From positions 1-15,961 of the forward strand of contig JBEKOB010000092.1 of NCBI GenBank assembly GCA_049522195.1: 15,961 bases of DNA, written 5' to 3'. Within the stretch, counting starts at the first letter, position 1; each line of letters starts with the position of its first letter. Source of the DNA: UBA9647 sp049522195. Its GTDB lineage: Bacteria > Bacteroidota > Ignavibacteria > UBA10030. Made by a program: the position numbers and the translations under genes. The notes beneath the pieces were generated by a model. That model saw only the letters and a list, made by a program, of their open reading frames with translations, had not been told where the DNA came from and made no database searches. Of the stretch, positions 7,635-14,524 are shown one piece after another.

Positions 7635-8540
7635 CTACTTGATGATCGTTCCTATCCTGCCCAGTCGAACCGAAGCAAGCTTGGAGAAGATGTTATAGAT
7701 TGGGATGTCGGTGTCCCATGACCAGTACACGATAAGAGGAGTGCCGACGAGGTTCTCCCTGGGAATGAAACCCCAGTAGCGGCTATCAAGGCTGTTGTCT
7801 CTGTGATCCCCCATCCCGAAAAGATAGTCCCGCTGAACTGTGTACTCTGACGCCTGCTTCCCATCAATTTCAATTCGATTGTTTTTGACGGCAAGAGTAT
7901 GTCCTTCCCTGACGATGAACGTATCCCAAGCCGCGATCGTGGTCTGATCAAGGTGGATCATCGTGCCTTTCTTCGGAATGACGATGGGGCCGTAGTTGTC
8001 TTCATTCCATTGAGCCCCCTTCGGGAAGATCCGGTCATCCACTCCCATTCCGCTCACCATCCGGGGAAAACTGAAATGGATGTTTCGCGGCACCGGTGCG
8101 ATCTTGCCATTCACGTACAGCACTCTCTTCATGACCTGTAGCGTATCACCGGGGAGAGCGACACATCGTTTCAGATAAAAGGTGAAATCTTCCGGCGCCA
8201 CTTCGTCGCGATACCCGGGAAATACGAACACAATGACATCCCCCCGCTCAACATCCCGAAAACCGGGGATGCGAAACCATGGGAGACGGACATTCGTGAA
8301 AGGGATATTGCGCGGAGATGTTCCGCCATAAATGAACTTGTTCACAAAGAGAAGATCGCCCGTCATCACCTCATTCTCCATCGATCCCGTTGGAACGAGA
8401 AAGGATGCAATGACGAAGTTGTTGAGAATCAGAAACGCTCCAAAAACAATACCGAACTCTTTCAGAAAGGCGAGAATCTTCGCCTTGATCGGCCTGTCAT
8501 CGACTGTTTCTTCATCTTTCCGTTTGCGTGCTTGTTTCAT
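7635..8540 (-). CDS. lepB: Signal peptidase I (first of tandem pair)
   Basis: A 301-residue type I signal peptidase, paralogous to the next gene. A charged N-terminus (1-27) is followed by one membrane helix (about 28-48). The catalytic Ser is S53 (PTGSMENE) and the catalytic Lys K124 (YLKRCVALPGD). Box E reads GDHRDNSLDSRYWG, with His where the usual GDNR has Asn. An insert containing NYGPI separates Lys from box E. All catalytic residues are present, so it should be active, but the two copies differ enough (N-terminus, box E, substrate-facing PTGSM against PSGSM) that separate substrate sets are possible. ATG 8540 directly follows the TAG of lepA, and its SD (GGAGG, 8546-8550) lies in the last codons of lepA, so translation is probably coupled. 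Confidence 0.93.
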   Translation of the reverse strand: MKQARKRKDEETVDDRPIKAKILAFLKEFGIVFGAFLILNNFVIASFLVPTGSMENEVMTGDLLFVNKFIYGGTSPRNIPFTNVRLPWFRIPGFRDVERGDVIVFVFPGYRDEVAPEDFTFYLKRCVALPGDTLQVMKRVLYVNGKIAPVPRNIHFSFPRMVSGMGVDDRIFPKGAQWNEDNYGPIVIPKKGTMIHLDQTTIAAWDTFIVREGHTLAVKNNRIEIDGKQASEYTVQRDYLFGMGDHRDNSLDSRYWGFIPRENLVGTPLIVYWSWDTDIPIYNIFSKLASVRLGRIGTIIK

Positions 8541-10340
8541 CTAATCCTCCATGGACAAAACAGCAAGGAAGGCTTCCGGGGGGATTTCAACCCGGCCGAC
8601 CTGTTTCATCCGTTTCTTACCTTCTTTTTGTTTTTCCAGAAGTTTTCGTTTGCGGCTGATGTCTCCCCCATAGCACTTCGCCAGAACGTTCTTCCTCATG
8701 GCACTGATAGTTTCCCGTGCAATCACCTTGCTGCCGATGGCTGCCTGGATTGCGACTTCAAACATTTGACGTGGGATGAGCTCGCGAAGTTTCCCGCACA
8801 TCTTCCTCCCCCACTCATACGATTTTAGCCTGTGTGTAATGGTCGATAATGCATCGACAGACTCCCCGTTCAGGAGGATATCGAGCTTCACGAGGTCGGA
8901 TTCACGGTTTTCCAAGAAATCGTAATCGAACGAGGCATAGCCCCTGGAAATCGATTTCAGCTTGTCGTAGAAATCGAAAATGATCTCAGCCAGAGGAAGC
9001 TCGTAGTGGATGTCAGCACGCTCGGGTGACAGGTACGTCGTGTTCCGGTGAATTCCCCGCCGATCCATACAGAGCTTCATGATGGGACCAATGTATTCGG
9101 TCGGAGTGATGATCTGCCCTTTGATGAACGGCTCCTCCACTTTCTCAATTTCGGTCGCAGAAGGCATGAATGCAGGGTTGTCGACAAGCAGAACTTCACC
9201 GTCTGTCTTGATCACACGGTATTCGACGTTCGGGACCGTGTTGATGAGCGATTGGTTGTATTCCCGTTCCAGGCGCTCCCGGACAATCTCCATGTGCAGC
9301 AATCCAAGGAATCCGCACCGGAACCCGAAGCCAAGGGCCAGGGAACTCTCCGGTTCGAATGTCAGCGAGGCATCGTTCAGGCGGAGTTTCTCGAGCGCTT
9401 CCCTCAGCTCACCGAACGCATCGGTGTTGGAAGGATACACACCGCTGAAGACCATCGGCTTCGCCTCTTTGTAGCCGGGGAGAGGCCCGGCAGCCGGTTT
9501 GTCAGCATGGGTGATGGTGTCCCCCACCTTCGTATCGTGGACATCCTTCACATTGGCAATGACGTATCCAACATCGCCGGCGGAAATGCTTCCCACACGC
9601 TTCCGGTGCATTCCCAGCATCCCGACATCTTCAGCCTGGAATTGCTTGTTGTTCGAAAAGAACTTGATGTGCTCCTTTTCCTTCAACGTCCCATCAATCA
9701 CTCTTACATAAGCAACCGCACCACGATACTCATCAAAAACGGAATCAAAGATCAACGCCCGCAACGGTGCATCGGGGTCCCCATTCGGATCCGGCACCCG
9801 CTTGACGATCGCTTCAATCACTTCCTGTGTCCCCAATCCCGATTTCGCACTTCCCAAAAGAATCTCCTCTTCCTTACATCCGAGGAGATCCACCACCTGT
9901 TTCTTTACTGTATCGATCATTGTTTTCGCGCTGGGGAGATCGATCTTGTTGATAAAGGGGATGATCTCGAGGCCCGCATCAATGGCGAGATAAAGGTTCG
10001 AAATGGTCTGCGCCTCTACCCCCTGCGTGGCATCCACAACGAGAATTGCCCCTTCACAAGCCGCGAGGGATCTGGACACCTCATATGTAAAATCGACGTG
10101 GCCGGGCGTATCGATGAGATTCAGTGTATATTCTTCCCCATCGAGCGCATGGTACTGCATCTGGATTGCATGAAGCTTGATCGTAATACCTCGTTCCTGC
10201 TCAAGCTCCATGTCGTCCAAGACCTGTTTGGTCATGTTACGGGACGAAATTGCTCCTGTGAGCTCAAGGATCCTGTCGGCAAGCGTGGATTTCCCGTGAT
10301 CGATGTGCGCTACAATGCAGAAATTTCGGATATGCTTCAT
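8541..10340 (-). CDS. lepA: Elongation factor 4 (LepA), ribosome-associated GTPase
   Basis: A 599-residue translational GTPase thought to act in ribosome back-translocation or 30S biogenesis. The G motifs are all present: AHIDHGKST (G1), RGIT (G2), DTPGH (G3), NKID (G4) and GSAK (G5). The C-terminal LepA-specific domain is complete, including RKRKLLEKQKEGKKRMK near the end, which contacts the ribosome. I placed the start at ATG 10340 because family members begin with MKxIRNFxIIAHIDHGK. A TTG at 10358 adds six residues. A GGAG at 10373-10376 is 14 bases from that TTG and 32 from the ATG, so neither start has a well-spaced SD. It heads the group lepA-lepB-lepB-hemW, an arrangement that fits the well-known link of lepA with signal peptidase genes. 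A promoter and a terminator-like hairpin lie upstream. Confidence 0.96.
   Translation of the reverse strand: MKHIRNFCIVAHIDHGKSTLADRILELTGAISSRNMTKQVLDDMELEQERGITIKLHAIQMQYHALDGEEYTLNLIDTPGHVDFTYEVSRSLAACEGAILVVDATQGVEAQTISNLYLAIDAGLEIIPFINKIDLPSAKTMIDTVKKQVVDLLGCKEEEILLGSAKSGLGTQEVIEAIVKRVPDPNGDPDAPLRALIFDSVFDEYRGAVAYVRVIDGTLKEKEHIKFFSNNKQFQAEDVGMLGMHRKRVGSISAGDVGYVIANVKDVHDTKVGDTITHADKPAAGPLPGYKEAKPMVFSGVYPSNTDAFGELREALEKLRLNDASLTFEPESSLALGFGFRCGFLGLLHMEIVRERLEREYNQSLINTVPNVEYRVIKTDGEVLLVDNPAFMPSATEIEKVEEPFIKGQIITPTEYIGPIMKLCMDRRGIHRNTTYLSPERADIHYELPLAEIIFDFYDKLKSISRGYASFDYDFLENRESDLVKLDILLNGESVDALSTITHRLKSYEWGRKMCGKLRELIPRQMFEVAIQAAIGSKVIARETISAMRKNVLAKCYGGDISRKRKLLEKQKEGKKRMKQVGRVEIPPEAFLAVLSMED
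8546..8550 (-). promoter_or_regulatory. Ribosome binding site for signal peptidase gene, inside lepA
   Basis: On the minus strand the lepA 3' end reads ATG GAG GAT TAG and the next gene's ATG follows at once. GGAGG is thus both lepA coding sequence and Shine-Dalgarno, a sign of translational coupling. Confidence 0.6.
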
Positions 10341-10376
10341 GAACTGTCTGTGACTCAAGTGCGAATCAGATACTCC

Positions 10377-10431
10377 AAAAAAACAGAAAGAGTAAAGAGT
10401 GGAAGTGCAATCAAATCACCCTTTACTCCCT
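10377..10431 (-). terminator. Terminator-like hairpin with U7 tract in the lepA leader
   Basis: In the minus-strand transcript, 10431-10417 pairs with 10401-10387 over 15 positions (12 Watson-Crick, 3 G-U) around a 15-base loop. Three bases later comes a run of seven U (10383-10377). That is the form of an intrinsic terminator, though its stem is only moderately GC-rich. It points toward lepA and lies between the candidate promoter and the lepA start, so it could act as an attenuator. It could also stop antisense transcription coming from the 10603 region. No antiterminator helix was worked out. Confidence 0.45.
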
Positions 10432-10443
10432 ATTAGCAATGGA

Positions 10444-10472
10444 AATATAGCGTAAAATCGCCATAAGAGCAA
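10444..10472 (-). promoter_or_regulatory. Candidate sigma70-like promoter for lepA
   Basis: On the minus strand there is TTGCTC (10472-10467), a 17-base spacer and TATATT (10449-10444). The -10 matches the consensus at 5 of 6 bases and the -35 at 3 of 6. Transcription would begin near 10437, giving a leader of about 95 nt that contains the terminator-like hairpin. It has the same -10 hexamer and spacer length as the candidate parA promoter. Confidence 0.4.
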
Positions 10473-10590
10473 GGTAACGACAGAGGAGCAACTCTCGCAT
10501 CTTACTTCAAAGTCGGGCTGAGATCATTCGATTCGTCGAAGTTGCGCTGGTTCTCTGGCATTAGTCAGGAAATCTGTTTAAGTACGTCGA

Positions 10591-10597
10591 AAGGAGG
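10591..10597 (+). promoter_or_regulatory. Strong ribosome binding site deciding a TTG start
   Basis: AAGGAGG lies 5 bases before TTG 10603. Such a near-perfect SD at normal spacing, right before the Rossmann strand of the product, supports TTG as the true start codon. Confidence 0.75.
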
Positions 10598-10602
10598 TTC
10601 AA

Positions 10603-11538
10603 TTGCCAAAGATCGTCATCGCCGGCGCTACAGGATTCATCGGTCACAAATTAACTTCACACCTGGCCGAGTCTCAGGCCACAGTGGTCGTACTGACACG
10701 ACGACCGGATGCGATACGGACACCGCGACATCCTCTCGTCAGCTATGTGCATTGGGACGGCAAGAATGAGGGAGAGTGGACGCGCTCCGTCGATGGAGCG
10801 GATGCGGTGATCAATCTGTCGGGACAATCGATCGCCGGTAAGAGATGGTCGAATAGCCGCAAGGAAGAGCTCCTCTCCAGCCGTACACAACCTACCAGCA
10901 CTCTGGTGCAGGCAATGAAGGCAGCAGGGGCAAGACCTCCGGTCCTGATCAATGCATCCGCTGTCGGGTACTACGGGAATGTGCCGATGGAGCCTGTCAC
11001 TGAGGACTATCCTCGTGGGAATGATTTCCTGGGAAAGCTCTGCGGAGCCTGGGAAGCGGCTGCCTTGAGTGCTGAGGAACTTGGCGTTCGCGTAGTACTG
11101 CTTCGCTCGGGTATTGTGCTCGGCGCCGACGGAGGTGCGCTGCAGCGGATGCTTGTGCCTTTCAGACTTTTCCTCGGAGGTTCTTTAGGGTCCGGAGATC
11201 AGTGGTTTCCCTGGATTCATTTGGAAGATGAGGTACGGGCAGTTTTGTTCGCACTGGAAACTCACAGTATTTCAGGCCCCGTGAACCTTGCCGCACCGGA
11301 GCCCGCCACCATGCGGGACTTCGCCAAAGCGATAGGCAGTGTGCTCCACCGCCCTTCGTTCTTCCGAGTCCCTGAGTTTGTTCTGAGAGCAATGCTCGGC
11401 GAAATGGCCGATATTGTCCTGACGGGCCAGAAGGTGATTCCACAGAAATTGAGCAAGGCGGGATTTGAGTTTCGATTTCCGAAGCTTACCGGAGCGCTTG
11501 AGAATTTGTTTCGCTCGTTGGATGGATCTGCAGCCTAG
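10603..11538 (+). CDS. TIGR01777-family NAD-dependent epimerase/dehydratase-like protein
   Basis: A 311-residue extended SDR-type protein of the TIGR01777 (YfcH/SDR39U1) family. The dinucleotide motif GATGFIG is at residues 8-14 after a strand of hydrophobic residues. INLSGQSIAGKRWS (71-84) and SAVGYYG are family signatures, the Tyr lying in the active-site region. The C-terminal part carries the DUF1731 segment (around LTGQKVIPQKLSKAGFEF). Members are likely NAD(P)-dependent oxidoreductases or epimerases, but the substrate is unknown even for the E. coli protein. The start is TTG, backed by AAGGAGG. It is one of only two plus-strand genes and stands alone between two minus-strand groups. Its stop codon shares the tetramer CTAG with the stop of the convergent DUF5683 gene. 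Length is normal. Confidence 0.9.
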   Translation: MPKIVIAGATGFIGHKLTSHLAESQATVVVLTRRPDAIRTPRHPLVSYVHWDGKNEGEWTRSVDGADAVINLSGQSIAGKRWSNSRKEELLSSRTQPTSTLVQAMKAAGARPPVLINASAVGYYGNVPMEPVTEDYPRGNDFLGKLCGAWEAAALSAEELGVRVVLLRSGIVLGADGGALQRMLVPFRLFLGGSLGSGDQWFPWIHLEDEVRAVLFALETHSISGPVNLAAPEPATMRDFAKAIGSVLHRPSFFRVPEFVLRAMLGEMADIVLTGQKVIPQKLSKAGFEFRFPKLTGALENLFRSLDGSAA

Positions 11539-12125
11539 TGGATGGGGATGCTGATCTTGACCGATGTGCTGCCGAGATTGTCCCCCACCTCAAACGAGTA
11601 GAGGCTGGCGCCGACGTATGCGTCGACGAGATTGAGAAGATATGTTATCGCAAAATAGAACGCGAAGCGGTCGCGGTCATCATGATAGAAATCCCGTTCG
11701 CTGAGAAGCTGAGGGTTCCCCTGTCCGTTGTTCTCTCCTGCATCGACAGATTCCTGGTACTTGGACCGCGCGTCGAGGTAATGATTGTTCTGGCGAATCC
11801 ACGTCGAGGCAAAATACCCGCCAAATCCAAGGATGATAGGAACTTTCCAATAGCGTCCCGTATAGATTTGCCCGGCTCCTGGGAGAACTGCCGATAGAAG
11901 AACAGCGGTCGTGGTAGATCGAGAGTTGACGATCTGTACGCCTGTAGAATCCCGCTTCAAAGAATCGGGTACGTGGAGAAAAAAAGATCCCTGAGGAACG
12001 GGTGCTTGTTTGAACAATGCAGAAGAGACATGCTCTTGCGCGTCCGCCGGGGAAAAGGCCGCGCAGAGAAGTGAGCAGAGGAGAATGCTTCGCAATGGAA
12101 TCAGAACGTGCGACCGACGTTTCAT
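11535..12125 (-). CDS. DUF5683-like small membrane protein
   Basis: A 196-residue protein with an N-terminal signal peptide or anchor: MKRR, then a hydrophobic stretch ending in SPADAQ with a plausible cleavage after Ala. The middle holds a conserved-looking block, AVLPGAGQIYTGRYWKVP, followed by a hydrophobic segment and then by an Asn/Tyr-rich polar region. A second hydrophobic stretch (FYFAITYLLNLVDAYVGA) lies near the end. This matches what I know of DUF5683, a Bacteroidota-type family often found next to parB. Function is unknown. A GTG at 12137 would add four residues and has a weak AGAAG upstream, but the ATG at 12125 puts MKRR right at the front of the signal sequence. It begins 18 bases after the ridA stop and ends at a stop overlapping the opposing gene. 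Confidence 0.8.
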   Translation of the reverse strand: MKRRSHVLIPLRSILLCSLLCAAFSPADAQEHVSSALFKQAPVPQGSFFLHVPDSLKRDSTGVQIVNSRSTTTAVLLSAVLPGAGQIYTGRYWKVPIILGFGGYFASTWIRQNNHYLDARSKYQESVDAGENNGQGNPQLLSERDFYHDDRDRFAFYFAITYLLNLVDAYVGASLYSFEVGDNLGSTSVKISIPIH

Positions 12126-12143
12126 TGTGCCGTGCACAACAAT

Positions 12144-12533
12144 CTACTTCTGGATGACTGCGACAGCTTCGATCTCGACCTTCATGTCTTTCGGCAACCG
12201 GCCTACCTCGACCGTACTTCGCGCGGGAGCCGCCGCGGAGAAGAATTCTGCATAGACCTCATTCATTGATGCGAAGTCATTGAAGTCTTTCAGGAAAACC
12301 GTCGTTTTCACGACCGCATCCATCGATGTGCCGGCCGCTTTCAGTACTGCCTCGATGTTTTTCAACACTTGCCTGGTCTGTACTTTGATATCGCCATCAA
12401 TGACCTGATTCGTCGCAGGATCTATCGCCACCTGGCCTGCAGTATAGACGAATCGGCCGTCGACAATGATCCCCTGGCTGTACGGTCCGATCGGCTTCGG
12501 CGCTTTATCGGTGAGTACTTTCTGATTGGCCAT
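12144..12533 (-). CDS. ridA: RidA-family enamine/imine deaminase
   Basis: A 129-residue protein of normal length for the RidA/YjgF/TdcF subfamily (TIGR00004). It hydrolyses reactive 2-aminoacrylate-type enamines/imines released by PLP enzymes to keto acids and ammonia, as a cytosolic trimer with active sites between subunits. The family key Arg is R105 in APARSTVEV, and the acidic residue is E120 in KVEIEAVAV. GPYSQG (16-21) and TAGQ are also standard. The presence of R105 argues for true deaminase activity rather than a degenerate Rid protein. It lies between parB (93 bp upstream) and the DUF5683 gene, with a weak SD. There is no visible functional link to segregation, so this may be a lineage-specific insertion into the parAB-DUF5683 neighbourhood. 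Confidence 0.94.
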   Translation of the reverse strand: MANQKVLTDKAPKPIGPYSQGIIVDGRFVYTAGQVAIDPATNQVIDGDIKVQTRQVLKNIEAVLKAAGTSMDAVVKTTVFLKDFNDFASMNEVYAEFFSAAAPARSTVEVGRLPKDMKVEIEAVAVIQK

Positions 12534-12626
12534 ATTCTATTCCGGATTATTCAACGAAAGCCTGACAGCACTTCTCAAACTTCCACGCAGGTCTTTGTGC
12601 CTCTGTGGATTATCGTTCAGGATTAT

Positions 12627-13547
12627 CTATTGGGATTTCTCGAGCGAGGCGAAGAGGTCGAGCAGGCGATCAAGATCGTCGAGCGAGTAGAACTCGATGA
12701 CAATCTCCCCTTTTCCACCCTCACGTTCCCTCACGTTCACTTTTGTGCCGAGCGCCTGTCGCAGTTTTTCTTCCAAACTCTGAACGCTGGCCGACACTTC
12801 CCGAGGAGGTGTTTTCCGGCCGGTCCCTTCCGTCGACTTGCCCGTCGATTTTGCGAGCTGCTCGATTTTGCGGACAGAGATTCCTGAATCCACAATTTTC
12901 TGATAGAGACGGATTTGCATGCTCTCTGTCGGCACATTAATGAGCGCTCTGGCATGTCCCATCGAGATCAGATTTTTCCGCAGTCCGACCTGGATCTCGA
13001 TCGGCAGCTTGAGCAGGCGGATGAAATTCGTGACCGTCGTGCGGTCTTTTCCGACCTTTTCGGCCACTTCTTCCTGTGTCAGATGACACTCATCGATGAG
13101 CCGTTTGTAGGCATGAGAGATCTCTATGGGGTTCAGCGTCTCCCGCTGGATATTCTCGATGAGAGCCAGCTCCAGCATCTCTTCGTCGGAATCGACAGCG
13201 ATGATGTAACCGGGAATCTCGGCGAGCCCTGCATTTTGAGCAGCGCGCAATCGCCGCTCGCCTGTTACAAGCTGATATCCTCCCTCGATACGTCGAACCG
13301 TGATCGGTTGGATGACCCCTTTTTCGACGATGGATCGAGTAAGTTCCGCCAGCGCCTCGGGATCAAACTCTGTGCGCGGCTGAAAAGGGTTCGGACGGAT
13401 CTGTTCGATTGGAATCCGTGCAATAATCCCCACTTCTCCCGTATCGGCCCCAAGTTCATCGTGCCGAACGCTCACTTCCTTCGTCGGCGCTTTCGGTATC
13501 AGGGCGCTTAATCCCCGTCCAAGAACTGATTTCCTTTGAGTAGACAT
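12627..13547 (-). CDS. parB: Chromosome partitioning protein ParB
   Basis: A 306-residue ParB/Spo0J-type CTPase and DNA clamp that loads at parS sites and works with ParA in chromosome segregation. The N-terminal LGRGLSALIP (9-18) is the ParA-interacting segment. The CTP-binding motifs are GERR (96-99) and ENIQR (131-135). The helix-turn-helix for parS runs about 156-178 (LTQEEVAEKVGKDRTTVTNF), followed by GHARAL. A linker (about 235-255) and a C-terminal dimerisation domain complete the protein. ATG 13547 lies one base after the parA stop, so the pair is coupled. No parS palindrome (TGTTTCACGTGAAACA-like) was found by eye in this window. All expected residues are present and length is normal. 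Confidence 0.96.
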   Translation of the reverse strand: MSTQRKSVLGRGLSALIPKAPTKEVSVRHDELGADTGEVGIIARIPIEQIRPNPFQPRTEFDPEALAELTRSIVEKGVIQPITVRRIEGGYQLVTGERRLRAAQNAGLAEIPGYIIAVDSDEEMLELALIENIQRETLNPIEISHAYKRLIDECHLTQEEVAEKVGKDRTTVTNFIRLLKLPIEIQVGLRKNLISMGHARALINVPTESMQIRLYQKIVDSGISVRKIEQLAKSTGKSTEGTGRKTPPREVSASVQSLEEKLRQALGTKVNVREREGGKGEIVIEFYSLDDLDRLLDLFASLEKSQ

Positions 13548-13548
13548 A

Positions 13549-14358
13549 TCAGGGCCCTGTGACAGAGTGAGGTTGTGGGATCGACTCAGGCGTCAACGCA
13601 TCGTTGTTCGCCAAGACTTCTTTCGCCAGGTCCATGTGGTGTCTGGTGCCCGAGCAAATGGCGTCGTACAGAATAATAGGCTTGCCGAAACTCGGCGCCT
13701 CGCTCAAACGGATATTGCGCGAGATAATCGTCTTGAACACTTTGTTGCCGAAATAGCGTTTGACCTCATCCACGATCTGGTTCGAAAGCCGCAAGCGCGA
13801 ATCGAACATGGTGAGAAGCACACCTTCGATATCGAGATTCGGATTCAGGGTCTTCTTGACAAGATTGATCGTGCTGAAGAGTTGTCCCAGCCCTTCGAGC
13901 GCGAAATATTCGCACTGGACCGGAATCAGGATGGAATCGGCGGCGGTCAGTGCGTTCAGGGTTAGAAGTCCAAGCGATGGAGGACAATCGATGACGACGA
14001 AATCGTACAGATCGCGCACCGGCTGGATCGCGTGCAAGAGCCTCCGCTCCCTGTTCTCAAGCTCCACCATCTCGATCTCCGCACCGACGAGGTTGATGTG
14101 AGATGGAACGCATGAGAGAAACGGCATCTGCGTCTCGACGATTGTCGAGCCCATGTTCAATCCGTCAACGATCACTTCATAGATCGTGCGACCTTCGAGA
14201 GGAGAGATACCAATTCCGCTTGTGGCATTCGCCTGCGGGTCTACATCAACGAGGAGTGTGCGCTTCTCAGCGACGGCAAGACACGCGGCGAGGTTTACAG
14301 CTGTCGTCGTCTTGCCAACGCCGCCTTTTTGATTTGCAATTACAATGACTTTCGACAT
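13549..14358 (-). CDS. parA: Chromosome partitioning ATPase ParA (Soj)
   Basis: A 269-residue ParA/MinD-type ATPase that binds DNA nonspecifically as an ATP dimer and forms the gradient ParB follows. The deviant Walker A is KGGVGKTT (residues 11-18), with the signature first Lys. DVDPQAN (near 40) is the A' motif and VVIDCPPSLGLL the Walker B region. There is no N-terminal extension or HTH, so it is the chromosomal type rather than a plasmid autoregulating one. I chose ATG 14358 because the protein then begins MSKVIVIANQKGG as family members do. The frame continues upstream to a TTG at 14433 but those residues are unconserved and overlap the likely promoter. The next gene is parB, one base away. 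Confidence 0.95.
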   Translation of the reverse strand: MSKVIVIANQKGGVGKTTTAVNLAACLAVAEKRTLLVDVDPQANATSGIGISPLEGRTIYEVIVDGLNMGSTIVETQMPFLSCVPSHINLVGAEIEMVELENRERRLLHAIQPVRDLYDFVVIDCPPSLGLLTLNALTAADSILIPVQCEYFALEGLGQLFSTINLVKKTLNPNLDIEGVLLTMFDSRLRLSNQIVDEVKRYFGNKVFKTIISRNIRLSEAPSFGKPIILYDAICSGTRHHMDLAKEVLANNDALTPESIPQPHSVTGP

Positions 14359-14365
14359 CGATGAG

Positions 14366-14518
14366 CTAACGGTTCTCTCTGTCTGGAGGGCAAATTGATG
14401 TGCGAATATACTCCTTTTTCGGGGAGTTTGCAAACAACGGAACCATTGGGAGAGGCACCGATCCGGTCATAGCAATTGCTGGTACCACGACATCGATCAC
14501 CGTCATCGCCGTCTGCAT
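14366..14518 (-). CDS. Possible small hydrophobic ORF between fmt and parA (doubtful)
   Basis: A 50-codon ORF begins with ATG six bases after the fmt stop and ends with TAG seven bases before the parA start, filling the gap almost exactly. It lies in the same frame as fmt. The translation begins MQTAMTVIDVVVPAIAMTG, a membrane-like stretch, and ends in charged residues (PPDRENR). The SD is poor (GTGAG). It also covers the candidate parA promoter, so it may be a chance ORF in a regulatory gap. I do not recognise a homologue. Treat as a hypothesis. Confidence 0.2.
   Translation of the reverse strand: MQTAMTVIDVVVPAIAMTGSVPLPMVPLFANSPKKEYIRTSICPPDRENR
14405..14433 (-). promoter_or_regulatory. 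Candidate sigma70-like promoter for parA-parB
   Basis: On the minus strand there is TTGCAA (14433-14428), a 17-base spacer and TATATT (14410-14405). The -10 matches the consensus at 5 of 6 and the -35 at 4 of 6. Transcription would begin near 14398, about 40 nt before the parA ATG. The spacer holds a small inverted repeat, ACTCC/GGAGT (14410-14414 with 14422-14426), which could be an operator. Confidence 0.45.
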
Positions 14519-14524
14519 GCTCAC

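Larger units (their letters stand above)
10341..10602. other. Divergent intergenic region, longest gene-free stretch
   Basis: These 262 bases separate lepA (minus) from the epimerase gene (plus). The left half holds the lepA leader hairpin and a candidate lepA promoter. The right half (about 10473-10590) shows no convincing plus-strand promoter; the best candidate, TTTACT (10422) with TATAGC (10446) at 18-base spacing, is weak. No ORF of interest, tRNA or repeat is visible. Confidence 0.6.

Noticed and set aside
9048..10436. A 462-codon open frame on the plus strand opposite lepA
   Set aside because: It lies wholly antisense to the highly conserved lepA and its leader, its translation looks like no known protein and is rich in His/Arg/Asp, as expected from the complement of a biased coding frame.
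12607..12627. Direct repeat GGATTATC (12607-12614 and 12620-12627) between parB and ridA
   Set aside because: Only two copies of 8 bp, one overlapping the parB stop. Too little to call an iteron or operator.
13550..13559. The palindrome CAGGGCCCTG at the parA-parB junction as a possible operator or parS half
   Set aside because: It does not resemble the parS consensus and overlaps coding sequence. A single 10-bp palindrome is expected by chance.
14359..14433. N-terminal extension of ParA from TTG 14433
   Set aside because: The extra 25 residues are unlike ParA N-termini, and the stretch overlaps a well-spaced promoter candidate. ATG 14358 gives the standard start.
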